A stretch of 64,000 nucleotides of DNA from Bradyrhizobium commune. Lineage in GTDB: Bacteria > Pseudomonadota > Alphaproteobacteria > Rhizobiales > Xanthobacteraceae. Positions 18,448 through 26,484 of the stretch are shown here, in pieces. Made by a program: the position numbers and the translations under genes. The number at the start of each line of letters is the position of its first letter. The first letter of the stretch is position 1. The notes below the pieces were generated by a model. It ran no database searches, was not told the origin of the DNA, and was given only the letters and a program-made list of their open reading frames with translations. The stretch spans positions 7,191,001-7,255,000 of the forward strand of contig NZ_CP061379.1 in the NCBI RefSeq assembly GCF_015624505.1, given 5' to 3'.

Positions 18448-18481
18448 AAGAGGGGCCGGGATGTTGGTCCCGCCCCCTCTT
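18448..18481 (+). terminator. Hairpin terminator after amidohydrolase gene
   Basis: A 14-bp stem with a single mismatch (AAGAGGGGCCGGGA with TCCCGCCCCCTCTT) and a 6-base loop starts 5 bases after the stop codon. Confidence 0.6.
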
Positions 18482-18523
18482 CCGTCGTGGCCGCTGGGAA
18501 GCGTCCGAGAAACTTAGTTAGTT

Positions 18524-18572
18524 GAGCACGATCTTTTCGGAAAACCGCTTCACACTTTTCCGGATCATGCTC
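18524..18572. repeat. Dispersed palindromic element, family A copy 2
   Basis: This imperfect palindrome runs from GAGCACGATC to GGATCATGCTC with the core CGGAAAACCGCTTCACAC. It is related to 4637-4683 and 19836-19884 and lies between two converging genes. Confidence 0.65.
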
Positions 18573-18575
18573 TAA

Positions 18576-19031
18576 TTAACCCGCACCCATGAGGGTCGCA
18601 GGGCGGCGCTCGCCGGGCGAGAGGAACATCCGCTTGAGCTTGTTGACGACGCGGACCATGAAGCCGATCACGACCGGGTTGGTCTTGCGGCAGAAGGCGA
18701 TCTTCTTGACGTGGCCCTCGACATGCCATTTGGCGTGCGCGCCGTCGCGGAAGAAGATCACATCGCCGACGCCATAGCGCTTCGGCGGGAGCCCATCGCT
18801 CTCCAGCACGATCGATCCTTCCAGGATCATGATCGTCTCGTCGAAATCATAGTACCAGTTGAAGCGGCCTTCGGTGCAGGACCAGATGATGGTCGAGGAG
18901 GTCCCGTCCGAGCTGGTCGACAGGATGTGCGAACGCGACACCGGGTTGCCCTGGATGATCCAGGCCGGCTCAATCGGCCGCAGTTCCAGATCCACATTAC
19001 AACTACCGGCTTCAATCAACGCGCGCGACAT
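18576..19031 (-). CDS. Cupin-domain protein (DUF861 / Cupin_3 type)
   Basis: This 151-residue protein has a single cupin barrel: IIWSCTEGRFNWYYDFDETIMILEGSIVLES, then GVGDVIFFRDGAHAKWHV. These match the EutQ/DUF861 group, in which Glu and His residues may bind a metal. A positively charged C-terminal tail (VVNKLKRMFL) follows the barrel. ATG is preceded by GGGGAAGCAG. Function unknown. Confidence 0.75.
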   Translation of the reverse strand: MSRALIEAGSCNVDLELRPIEPAWIIQGNPVSRSHILSTSSDGTSSTIIWSCTEGRFNWYYDFDETIMILEGSIVLESDGLPPKRYGVGDVIFFRDGAHAKWHVEGHVKKIAFCRKTNPVVIGFMVRVVNKLKRMFLSPGERRPATLMGAG

Positions 19032-19269
19032 CTGCTTCCCCAGGAGATAGACTAAGTATGACCGGGGTCGGACCCGGATTGTCTCGAAAGATGTGGGAAC
19101 GCTAGTAGCCGGTTTTTAATTCTTCCTTACGCAGGCCCCGACAATCAGCCGCAAGTTGCAAGTGCGAAGGGCCTAACGTGCCGATTTGACCGCAAATTCG
19201 CGCATATGAACCCATCTTTTCCGGGGTGCGACAAAATGCGCGAACGCCACCCAGGAAGGAGCCACCCCG

Positions 19270-19824
19270 ATGCCCCTCACCCCCGAGGTTCTGGCCGTCA
19301 ACAGGGAGGTCGTCACGCGGCTCGGCAGCTTCGACATCTCCTTCGAACCGGACGAGGAGCCCTGGTTCGCCATCGACGGTATCGACAAGCCCCAACAGAT
19401 CGCCGGCGACGGCGCCGGCGGCGCCTTCGTGCTGCTGCCGTCGGAACATGTGCTCTACGTGTCGTCCGAGGGTCGCGCCGGGATCATCGCAAATGGTTTC
19501 GAGGCCTTCGTCCAGCTCGTCGTGGCCCGTCCCTATTGGCTCGACATCCTCAAATTCTCAGCGGGCGGCGACCTCGCGGAAATGCGTCGCGCGGCGATCG
19601 CGCTGGAAGCGACGCTCGACGACGAGGATGAGGTCAACGAAGCCCGCAAGGAAATCCGAAGCGCGCTCGACTTGCCCGAACCGGACGATCCGGTCGGCGC
19701 ACTCTACGAGGCGGTCGCCGCGTCCGACGCCATCGTGCGGGCCACCGACGGCAGCCCGTTCACGACGCTGTTCAACCGCTTCAGCATCGACAACAACCCG
19801 ATGCTGCGCGACGCGGCGGCGTAG
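19270..19824 (+). CDS. Hypothetical protein, SUKH-like segment
   Basis: This 184-residue acidic cytoplasmic protein contains the stretch GGAFVLLPSEHVLYVSSEG followed by ANGFEAFVQLVVARPYW. This resembles the display of surface residues and the GxF...V..PYW pattern seen in SUKH/SMI1-KNR4-like proteins, some of which are immunity proteins. The similarity is partial and no toxin gene is adjacent, so function is not assigned. ATG 19270 follows AAGGAG. Confidence 0.5.
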   Translation: MPLTPEVLAVNREVVTRLGSFDISFEPDEEPWFAIDGIDKPQQIAGDGAGGAFVLLPSEHVLYVSSEGRAGIIANGFEAFVQLVVARPYWLDILKFSAGGDLAEMRRAAIALEATLDDEDEVNEARKEIRSALDLPEPDDPVGALYEAVAASDAIVRATDGSPFTTLFNRFSIDNNPMLRDAAA

Positions 19825-19835
19825 CTCTTCTGATT

Positions 19836-19884
19836 GCGCATGATCTGATCCGAAAACCGGTTCCCAGTTTTCGAGATCATGCGC
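19836..19884. repeat. Dispersed palindromic element, family A copy 3
   Basis: The element runs from GCGCATGATCTGATCC to GAGATCATGCGC with the core CGAAAACCGGTTCCCAGTTT. It lies between converging genes and could act as a bidirectional terminator. Confidence 0.65.
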
Positions 19885-19885
19885 G

Positions 19886-21142
19886 TTACTTCGCCCACTC
19901 GCCCTTGCGGAACACCGGCACCTTGCTGCCATCAGCCAAAATACCGTCGATGTCGGTCTCGGCCGAGCCGATCATCCAGTCGATATGGATCAGGCTCTGG
20001 TTGCCGCCCTGGGCTGCGATCTGCTGCGGCGTGAGCTGGGCGCCATTGACGAAGCACTTCGAATAGCACTGGCCGAGCGCGATGTGCGAGGCTGCGTTCT
20101 CGTCGAACAGCGTGTTGTAGAACAACAGCCCGCTCTGCGAGATCGGCGAGGAATGCGGCACCAGCGCCACCTCGCCGAGACGGCGCGCGCCTTCGTCGGT
20201 GTCGAGCACCTTGTTCAGCACCTCGGCGCCGCGCGAGGCCTTCGCATCGACGATCTTGCCGTCCTCGAAGCGCACCGCAATGTTGTCGATCAGCGTGCCC
20301 TGGTAGGACAGCGGCTTCGAGCTCACGACATGGCCATAGACGCGCCGGCTATGCGGCGTGGTGAAGACTTCCTCGGTCGGGATGTTGGCGTTGCAGCTGA
20401 TGCCGTTCTTGGAGAGCGAGGCGCCGCCTTCCCATTCGTGGCCGTCGGCAAGCCCGATGGTGAGGTCGGTGCCGGGCCCTGAATATTGCAGCGCACGGAA
20501 GCGCTGGCCGTTGAGCCAGTTGGTGCGCTCGCGCAGCACCGCATTGTGGCTCGCCCAATTGGCCATCGTATCCTCGCGATCGACGCGGGACGCCGCGAAG
20601 ATCGCATCCGCAAGCTTGCCGATCGCGACGTCCTCGGGATCGTTGGGAAACACCTGCTTGGCCCAGGACGGACTCGGATAGGCGATGATGTTCCAGTTGG
20701 TGTCGAAATTGACGATCTTTTCCAGCGCCGGCTGATAGGCCATGGAATTGGCCTTGCTGGCGCGGGCGACCTTCGAAGGATCCTCACCCGACAGCAGCAT
20801 CGGATTGTCGCCGACAATGGCAAGACGCGCGGTGTTGTCCGAGAACGCTTTCGCCATGCCCTCGTAGAGCCAGCCGGCGGCGCGATCGAAGCTGTTGTCG
20901 TGACCGTGGCGATAGCGCGCCAGCGTCATCTCCTCGTCGGAAAGGATCGGCGTCACGATGCCGGCGCCGGCCTTGTAGGCGTGCACGGCAATCCGCCGCA
21001 CCAGTGGCAGCGCGATCGCGGGCGCCGTCAGCAACAGGTCCTGTCCCGGTCGCAAGCCCAGTCCCACCTTCACCGCCACCTCGGCCAGCCGATCGAGCTT
21101 CGTGGGATCGATGGAAGTGACGGAATTGCGTTGATCGGTCAT
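19886..21142 (-). CDS. M29-family metallo-aminopeptidase
   Basis: This 418-residue aminopeptidase of the thermophilic aminopeptidase T / AmpS (M29) family removes N-terminal residues using two metal ions. Family features in order are RLAEVAVKVGLGLRPGQ at the N-terminus, the metal ligand Glu in NIPTEEVFTTP, His in ENAASHIALGQCY and Asp in HIDWMIGS near the C-terminus. Length matches the family. It has no signal peptide, so it is cytoplasmic. Upstream lies a gap of 113 bases to the lyase gene on the same strand. Confidence 0.9.
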   Translation of the reverse strand: MTDQRNSVTSIDPTKLDRLAEVAVKVGLGLRPGQDLLLTAPAIALPLVRRIAVHAYKAGAGIVTPILSDEEMTLARYRHGHDNSFDRAAGWLYEGMAKAFSDNTARLAIVGDNPMLLSGEDPSKVARASKANSMAYQPALEKIVNFDTNWNIIAYPSPSWAKQVFPNDPEDVAIGKLADAIFAASRVDREDTMANWASHNAVLRERTNWLNGQRFRALQYSGPGTDLTIGLADGHEWEGGASLSKNGISCNANIPTEEVFTTPHSRRVYGHVVSSKPLSYQGTLIDNIAVRFEDGKIVDAKASRGAEVLNKVLDTDEGARRLGEVALVPHSSPISQSGLLFYNTLFDENAASHIALGQCYSKCFVNGAQLTPQQIAAQGGNQSLIHIDWMIGSAETDIDGILADGSKVPVFRKGEWAK

Positions 21143-21255
21143 GCCGGGTCCTTTGCCGAAAATCTCTCGTTCAATCTAAGTCTAGCATCGCAAGACACAA
21201 GTGTGCGAGCGTCTTGCTAACCGTTAAAGATACGCAATTTCGCGCATTTTGGTTT

Positions 21256-22617
21256 TCAACGCGTTGCCGATTTCAGCACACGGTCGACCATGGCGGGCGC
21301 AAGGCCGAGGTAATTTTTCGGTGAGGTCAGCGCCTCGATGGTGGCGCGGTCGATTCTGCTCGAAACGCGCGGATCGGCCGACAGCGCATCGGCCAGAGTG
21401 AGCCCCTTCTCATTGGCGAGCCGGCAGGCGTCATAAACGACATCGTGCGCCTCCTGCCGGCCGATCTGCGGCGCGAGCCCCATCATGACCGCTTCGGCCA
21501 CAATCAGACCCCGACTAAGGGCGAGATTGTCGTTCATCCTGGCTTCGTCCACGATAAGACCGGCGAGCGCGAACTTCGCCTGGTGCAGCGCGCCGGCGGT
21601 CAGCACGAAGCTTTCCGGGATCGCCATCCATTCGGCGTGCCACGGACCGGTGGCGCGCTCGAAATCCTGCACCATCGCGTCCAGCATCAGGCCGGCGTGC
21701 TGACGCACGGCCTTGCTTGCTGCGAGCATCAGCTCCGAAGAGATCGGGTTGCGCTTCTGCGGCATGGTCGAGGAGGCGCCGCGCCCCTTGACGAAGGGTT
21801 CGTAAACTTCGGCGAATTCGGTTGACGCCATGATCATGATGTCGAGCGCGATCTTGCCGAGCGAGCCGGTGACGAGCGCCAGAAAATTCACGGCCTCGGC
21901 AAAACCATCGCGCGCGACATGCCAGGTCGAGGCGGGCACGCCGAGCTTCAGCTCGGCGCAGAGCGCTTCCTGCACCTCAAAGCCCCTGTCGCCGAGCGAG
22001 GCCAGCGTCCCGGCGGCGCCGGCGAACTGTCCGACCAGCACGCGCGGCTTCAATTGCGCCAGCCGCTCGGCGTGACGATCGAACATCGCGAGCCAGATCG
22101 CGGTCTTGTAGCCGAACGTCACCGGCAGCGCCTGCTGGAGATGGGTGCGCCCGGCCATCGGCGTGTCGCGATAACGCCTGGAGAGATCGGCGAGGATTTT
22201 GCGCAGTTCGGCGATGTCACGCTCGATGATTTCGAAGCCGGCGCGCAATTGCAGCACCACGGCGGTGTCCATGATGTCCTGCGTGGTCGCGCCCCAATGC
22301 ACGTAGCGGCCGGCCTCACCGCATTGTTTCACCATCTGATGCACCAGCGGCAGGATCGGGTAGCCGACGATGTCGGTCTCCTCCCGCAGCAGCTCGAAAT
22401 CGAACGCGGCAACATTCGTCCGCGCCGCGATCGCGTCGGCAGCCTCTTGCGGGATCACACCGCATCGCGCCTCCGCCTTCGCCAGCGCCACTTCGACCTC
22501 TGCGTAACGCGCGACCAGCACGACATCGGAAAACACCGCCCGCATCGCGGGCGTGCCGAAGGCATCGCGAAACAGCATGGAGTCGAGCACGGTGGTGGCG
22601 GCAGGAAAAGCGGGCAT
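21256..22617 (-). CDS. Fumarase/aspartase-superfamily lyase (PcaB-like)
   Basis: This 453-residue member of the class II fumarase/adenylosuccinate lyase superfamily carries the signature GRGASSTMPQKRNP, and HWGATTQDIMDTA and GRTHLQQALPVTFG bear the other active-site residues. The sequence is closest in feel to 3-carboxy-cis,cis-muconate cycloisomerase (PcaB) of the protocatechuate pathway, but no other pca genes lie nearby, so adenylosuccinate-lyase-like activity on another substrate is possible. Confidence 0.75.
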   Translation of the reverse strand: MPAFPAATTVLDSMLFRDAFGTPAMRAVFSDVVLVARYAEVEVALAKAEARCGVIPQEAADAIAARTNVAAFDFELLREETDIVGYPILPLVHQMVKQCGEAGRYVHWGATTQDIMDTAVVLQLRAGFEIIERDIAELRKILADLSRRYRDTPMAGRTHLQQALPVTFGYKTAIWLAMFDRHAERLAQLKPRVLVGQFAGAAGTLASLGDRGFEVQEALCAELKLGVPASTWHVARDGFAEAVNFLALVTGSLGKIALDIMIMASTEFAEVYEPFVKGRGASSTMPQKRNPISSELMLAASKAVRQHAGLMLDAMVQDFERATGPWHAEWMAIPESFVLTAGALHQAKFALAGLIVDEARMNDNLALSRGLIVAEAVMMGLAPQIGRQEAHDVVYDACRLANEKGLTLADALSADPRVSSRIDRATIEALTSPKNYLGLAPAMVDRVLKSATR

Positions 22618-22816
22618 GAGCGTTTCTTCACGGCTGTTGTTGTGTGAGGTGACAGCTTACGCTGGCTATGGCGTTCGGCAATGAACATTCACCGTTCGTC
22701 ACACATCGCTCGCATATCCGTTTGCATCCTGTCCAAACTTTAATTCAGCGCGCCTGTCGAGTTGCACTATCACTTGTCGCGCGGCGCGACGGCCGCCGCA
22801 CGACGAGGAGACCTCA

Positions 22817-23224
22817 ATGCTGAAATCGTTTCGCCTCGTTGCTGGAGCTTGTCTGCTGGCGAGCCTGTCGACCGCGACACTGACGACGGCGTCGGCGGCA
22901 CCGATCAGTCAACCGCTGGCGATGATGCGAGTTGCGCCCGGGCAGATCGAGCAGGTGCGCTGGTACGGACACCGCGGCTGGGGCTGGGGCGGCGGCGCAT
23001 TCGTCGGCGGACTGGCGGCTGGCGCAATCGTCGGCGGCGCGGTCGCTGCGCCCTACTATTACGGCTCATCTTATTATTACGGGCCGGGCGATCCGCCGCC
23101 GCCCGTCGCCTATGGTCCGCCGCCGGAAGGCGACGTGCAGTACTGCATGCAGCGGTACAAATCCTACAATCCCAACACCGGCACCTATCTCGGCAACGAC
23201 GGACGGCGTCATCCCTGCCCGTGA
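22817..23224 (+). CDS. BA14K-like secreted or membrane protein
   Basis: This 135-residue protein has a signal peptide, a Gly/Ala-rich hydrophobic segment (GGAFVGGLAAGAIVGGAVA), a Tyr/Pro-rich linker and the C-terminal BA14K motif CMQRYKSYNPNTGTYLG, followed by RRHPCP. BA14K of Brucella is an immunoreactive lectin-like protein; homologues in rhizobia have no firm function. It stands alone with a strong downstream hairpin. Confidence 0.85.
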   Translation: MLKSFRLVAGACLLASLSTATLTTASAAPISQPLAMMRVAPGQIEQVRWYGHRGWGWGGGAFVGGLAAGAIVGGAVAAPYYYGSSYYYGPGDPPPPVAYGPPPEGDVQYCMQRYKSYNPNTGTYLGNDGRRHPCP

Positions 23225-23233
23225 TGCGCAGCC

Positions 23234-23262
23234 GCAGCACCCGGATCACGTCCGGGTGCTGC
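23234..23262 (+). terminator. Hairpin terminator after BA14K gene
   Basis: A perfect 12-bp stem, GCAGCACCCGGA with TCCGGGTGCTGC, has a 5-base loop and lies 10 bases after the stop codon. T-rich sequence appears only further downstream. Confidence 0.65.
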
Positions 23263-23444
23263 GACAATCTGACCGGGACCGTTACATTCTAACTCAGATT
23301 TTATTCCTCGGCGCAAATGGCATAGCAGCCATCTTGCAACTGCGATGAACCGCGCCGACCTCTCGGTGGACTCACAGACTTCACGCGGAAATCCATTTTG
23401 ATTTCATCATTGCCTGATGTCGCCGTGGGGTCTGAGTTTTCGAC

Positions 23445-25004
23445 GTGCAGTTCTTGTTCCGGGACCACCTTCTCGACACCGACCTGCGCGAGCTGAGCCG
23501 CGAGCAGGTTCCCATCGCTGTGGAGCCGCAGGTCTTCGACCTCGTCGTCCACCTCATGGAAAACCGCGACCGGGTCGTCAGCAAGGACGAGCTGATCGAC
23601 AAGATCTGGCACGGCCGCAGCGTGTCCGAGTCCACTCTCACCAGCCGGATCAACGCGGCGCGCAAGGCGATCGGTGACAGCGGCGCGAGCCAGACGCTGA
23701 TCCGCACCATCGCGCGCAAGGGCTTCCGCTTCGTCGGCAATGTCGAGACCAAGCTCGCTGCGACCACGCCGGAGCTGGTCCGCAACGTGACGGCGCCGCA
23801 AGCGATGCTCGCACTGCCCGACCGGCCCGCGATCGCGGTGCTGCCGTTCACCAACATGAGCGACGACCGCGAGCAGGATTATTTCTCCGACGGCATCAGC
23901 GAGGACATCATCACCGCGCTGTCGAAGCTGCGCTGGTTCTTCGTCGTCGCGCGCAACTCCTCCTTTGTCTACAAGGGCCGCGCCGTGCACATTCACGAGA
24001 TCGCGCGCGAGCTCGGCGTGCGCTATGTGCTCGAGGGCAGCGTGCGACGGAGCGGGGATCGCCTGCGCATCTCCGCGCAGCTCAACGACACCTCGACCGG
24101 CGGCCACCTCTGGGCCGAGCGATACGACCGCGAGCTCGCCGACATCTTTGCCGTGCAGGACGAGATCACCGAAGCCATCGTCGCCGCGATCGAGCCGCAG
24201 CTCTACGCCGCCGAGAGCTTCCGCGCCCAGCAGAAGCCACCGGGCAGCCTGGACGCCTGGGATTTTCTGATGCGCGCGCTGTCGCATTACTGGCGCATCA
24301 CGCGCGAGGACAATGCGTCGGCGCAGGCGCTGCTCGAACAGGCGATCGCGATCGACCCCGCCTATGGCAAGGCGCTGGGCCTGCTCGCCACCAGCCGCAT
24401 CTTCGGCGCGCATATGGGCTGGGCCGACATGGGCGCAACCGTGCCGGTGGCCGAACGCGCGGCGCTTGCGGCGGTCGAGGCCGATCGCGAGGATGCCTGG
24501 GCCCATCACGGCCTCGCCTATACTTATCTATTCCGCCGCCGCTTCGACGACGCGCTGGCGGAGTTCGAGCTCGCACTCAAGCTCAATCCGAATTTCGCGA
24601 TGGCACACGCCTTCTACGGCGTGACGCTGAGTTATGCGGGGCGTTGGCAGGACGGCGATGCCGCCGCCCGCCGTGCATTGCAGCTCAGCCCACGCGATCC
24701 GCTTGCCGGGATCTATTGCGGCATTGCCGCTTACGCCCAGTTCATCGGCCACAATTATGAGGAAGCCGTGCAGCTGGCGCGCGAATCGATGCGGCAGCGC
24801 GCTGATTTCGTCGGCGCGCATCGCGTGCTGACGGCGGCGGCCGGCATGCTCGGCGATCCGGCTCTCGCAGCGTCCGCACTGCAAGGGTTGCGGCGTGCCC
24901 AGCCCGGTATCTCTTTGGCCTGGATCACGCGCGAGCTGCCGATGCAACGGGAAGAGGATCGCGCGCATTATCTGGAAGGGTTCCAGCGCGCCGGCATGGG
25001 GTAG
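23445..25004 (+). CDS. Winged-helix regulator with TolB-like and TPR domains, copy 1
   Basis: This 519-residue protein has an OmpR/CadC-type winged-helix DNA-binding domain at residues 1-100 (EPQVFDLVVHLMENRDRVVSKDELIDKIW..., RKGFRFVG). A TolB-N-like domain follows at about 125-255 (PAIAVLPFTNMSDDREQDYFSDGISEDIITALS, ELGVRYVLEGSVRR, LWAERYDREL), then TPR-like repeats to the end. There is no transmembrane segment. GTG 23445 is the start; the paralogue at 26485 also begins with GTG and the same (M)xFLF...L sequence. Similar proteins are often annotated as adenylate-cyclase-like, but no cyclase catalytic domain is present. Regulatory targets are unknown. Confidence 0.82.
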   Translation: MQFLFRDHLLDTDLRELSREQVPIAVEPQVFDLVVHLMENRDRVVSKDELIDKIWHGRSVSESTLTSRINAARKAIGDSGASQTLIRTIARKGFRFVGNVETKLAATTPELVRNVTAPQAMLALPDRPAIAVLPFTNMSDDREQDYFSDGISEDIITALSKLRWFFVVARNSSFVYKGRAVHIHEIARELGVRYVLEGSVRRSGDRLRISAQLNDTSTGGHLWAERYDRELADIFAVQDEITEAIVAAIEPQLYAAESFRAQQKPPGSLDAWDFLMRALSHYWRITREDNASAQALLEQAIAIDPAYGKALGLLATSRIFGAHMGWADMGATVPVAERAALAAVEADREDAWAHHGLAYTYLFRRRFDDALAEFELALKLNPNFAMAHAFYGVTLSYAGRWQDGDAAARRALQLSPRDPLAGIYCGIAAYAQFIGHNYEEAVQLARESMRQRADFVGAHRVLTAAAGMLGDPALAASALQGLRRAQPGISLAWITRELPMQREEDRAHYLEGFQRAGMG

Positions 25005-25008
25005 AGAA

Positions 25009-25043
25009 TTTCTCCCTCTCCCCGTTTAGGGGCGGGGGAGAAA
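25009..25043. terminator. Bidirectional hairpin between converging genes
   Basis: TTTCTCCCTCTCCCC pairs imperfectly with GGGGCGGGGGAGAAA across a short loop. It lies between the end of the regulator gene and the end of the GFA gene. Confidence 0.5.
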
Positions 25044-25048
25044 GCACA

Positions 25049-25471
25049 TCACTCCATCACCATCTCGCCGCTGCCGCCGAATTCGGCGGGGAAATCCTTC
25101 AGCTTGGGAAGGCCGTCGCGCATCGGCAGCACCGTCTCGGAATAATTGACGTGGACGCCGGGCGCGAAGGCGAGCGTGGGGATGGTGGCGGCAAACACGT
25201 CGATCAAATCGAGCGGCGGGTGATTGGTCATGAGATGACCGCCGCACTTCTTGCAGTATTTGCGCTGGCTCAGCGGCGTCTTGACGAACGTCTCGACGTG
25301 CTGGGCGCCTCCGGTGATGCGCACGGCTTCCGGCTTCCACAGGCTGAAGGCGTTGACCGGCCCGCCCGACCAGGAGCGGCAGGAGCGGCAATGGCAATAG
25401 CCCATCGCCGCCGGCTCACCCGTGACCTCGATCGTGACGGCGCCGCAGAAGCAGTTTCCGACATGTTTCAT
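25049..25471 (-). CDS. GFA-family (CENP-V/GFA) zinc protein
   Basis: This 140-residue protein has the GFA fold, with zinc-binding cysteines in GNCFCGAV, YCHCRSCRSWSGG and YCKKCGGHL. The founding member was described as a glutathione-dependent formaldehyde-activating enzyme, but that activity is disputed and most homologues are uncharacterised. It lies 90 bases downstream of the mddA-like gene on the same strand and may share its transcript. Confidence 0.85.
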   Translation of the reverse strand: MKHVGNCFCGAVTIEVTGEPAAMGYCHCRSCRSWSGGPVNAFSLWKPEAVRITGGAQHVETFVKTPLSQRKYCKKCGGHLMTNHPPLDLIDVFAATIPTLAFAPGVHVNYSETVLPMRDGLPKLKDFPAEFGGSGEMVME

Positions 25472-25561
25472 TGGATTCTTTCTCGTTTAAATTTCAATTG
25501 GGATGAAGTGAAAGTCCGGCGCACGTCCTCCGTTCGGCGGACGCGCGGCACGTTGCGGCGG

Positions 25562-26350
25562 CTATACTGACCGGCGCCAGGGAATAAGCATCGACACACG
25601 TTGTTTGTACTGCCGGTATTCGTCGCCGAAGAGAGCGACGAGGTCGCGCTCCTCCAGCGCGATGCCGAGCAGGATGTAGATCGTGGTCACGGCCGCGAAC
25701 AGCAGATGGCCTGCGGTCATGGTCGGTGCCGCCCAGAAGGCGATGATGAAGCCGAGATAGATCGGATGACGGACGAATTTGTAGAGCATCGGCGTCTTGA
25801 AGGTCGCCGGCGCCGCTTCCCTGCCGACGAGATGGTTGGTCACCTGATTGAGGCCGAACAATTCGAAGTGATTAATCATGTAGGTCGAGGTGAACACCAG
25901 CACCCAGCCCGCGAGCGACAGCGTGACCAGCGTCACGGCGAAATCGGGATTTGCAACGTCCCATATGATGGTCGGCAGCGGACGCCACTGCCAGAACAGG
26001 AGGAGCAGCGACAGGCTCGCCAGCAGCACATAGGTCGAGCGCTCGACCGGCTTGGGGACGAATTGCGTCCACCATGCCTTGAAACGCTGCCGCGCCATCA
26101 CGCTGTGTTGAACGGCAAACAGCGCCATCAGAAGGAGATTGATGATGACGGCTTCAACCGTCGGCGTGTCGGTTCCGGTGTCGATGCTCTTCGGCACCAC
26201 CAGCCCCATCACGAATCCGATGGCGTAGAGAATGGTGACGAAAAACACGAGATACGCCGCAATTCCGTACAGAAAGGCGATGAACTTGAAAACTTTCGAA
26301 CCCGAAAAATCGGGCCGCAGGGAATGAACCTGATGATCAATTTGGGTCAT
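25562..26350 (-). CDS. mddA: Methanethiol S-methyltransferase candidate (MddA)
   Basis: This 262-residue integral membrane methyltransferase of the NnrU/isoprenylcysteine methyltransferase group has about six hydrophobic helices. The motifs QHSVMARQRFKAWWTQFVPK, ERSTYVLLASL, FELFGLNQVT, YKFVRHPIYLGF and ALEERDLVALFGDEY match MddA, which methylates methanethiol to dimethyl sulfide with S-adenosylmethionine. MddA activity has been reported in Bradyrhizobium. ATG at 26348-26350 is preceded by GGAGCTGTTT; a longer in-frame reading has no such site. The symbol rests on motif similarity only; a general NnrU-type methyltransferase is the alternative. Confidence 0.7.
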   Translation of the reverse strand: MTQIDHQVHSLRPDFSGSKVFKFIAFLYGIAAYLVFFVTILYAIGFVMGLVVPKSIDTGTDTPTVEAVIINLLLMALFAVQHSVMARQRFKAWWTQFVPKPVERSTYVLLASLSLLLLFWQWRPLPTIIWDVANPDFAVTLVTLSLAGWVLVFTSTYMINHFELFGLNQVTNHLVGREAAPATFKTPMLYKFVRHPIYLGFIIAFWAAPTMTAGHLLFAAVTTIYILLGIALEERDLVALFGDEYRQYKQRVSMLIPWRRSV

Positions 26351-26435
26351 AAACAGCTCCGTTGTGCCAAAACATCGGCACTTCATTGGTCGCTGCACCA
26401 TGCCGCATCGGACGTCCCCTGACTTTCGCGGACGG

Positions 26436-26478
26436 TTGATTTTCGCCTGAGACGACTTTGATTTTTGCTTGAGACGAC
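26436..26478 (+). promoter_or_regulatory. Tandem 21-bp direct repeat before regulator copy 2
   Basis: Two 21-base units at 26436-26456 and 26458-26478 differ at two positions. Each starts TTGATTTT and ends TGAGACGAC, with a 22-base period, that is two helical turns. They end 6 bases before the GTG start of an OmpR/CadC-type regulator. Winged-helix regulators of this class bind direct repeats, so autoregulation is plausible. Confidence 0.5.
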
Positions 26479-26484
26479 AGAAAC

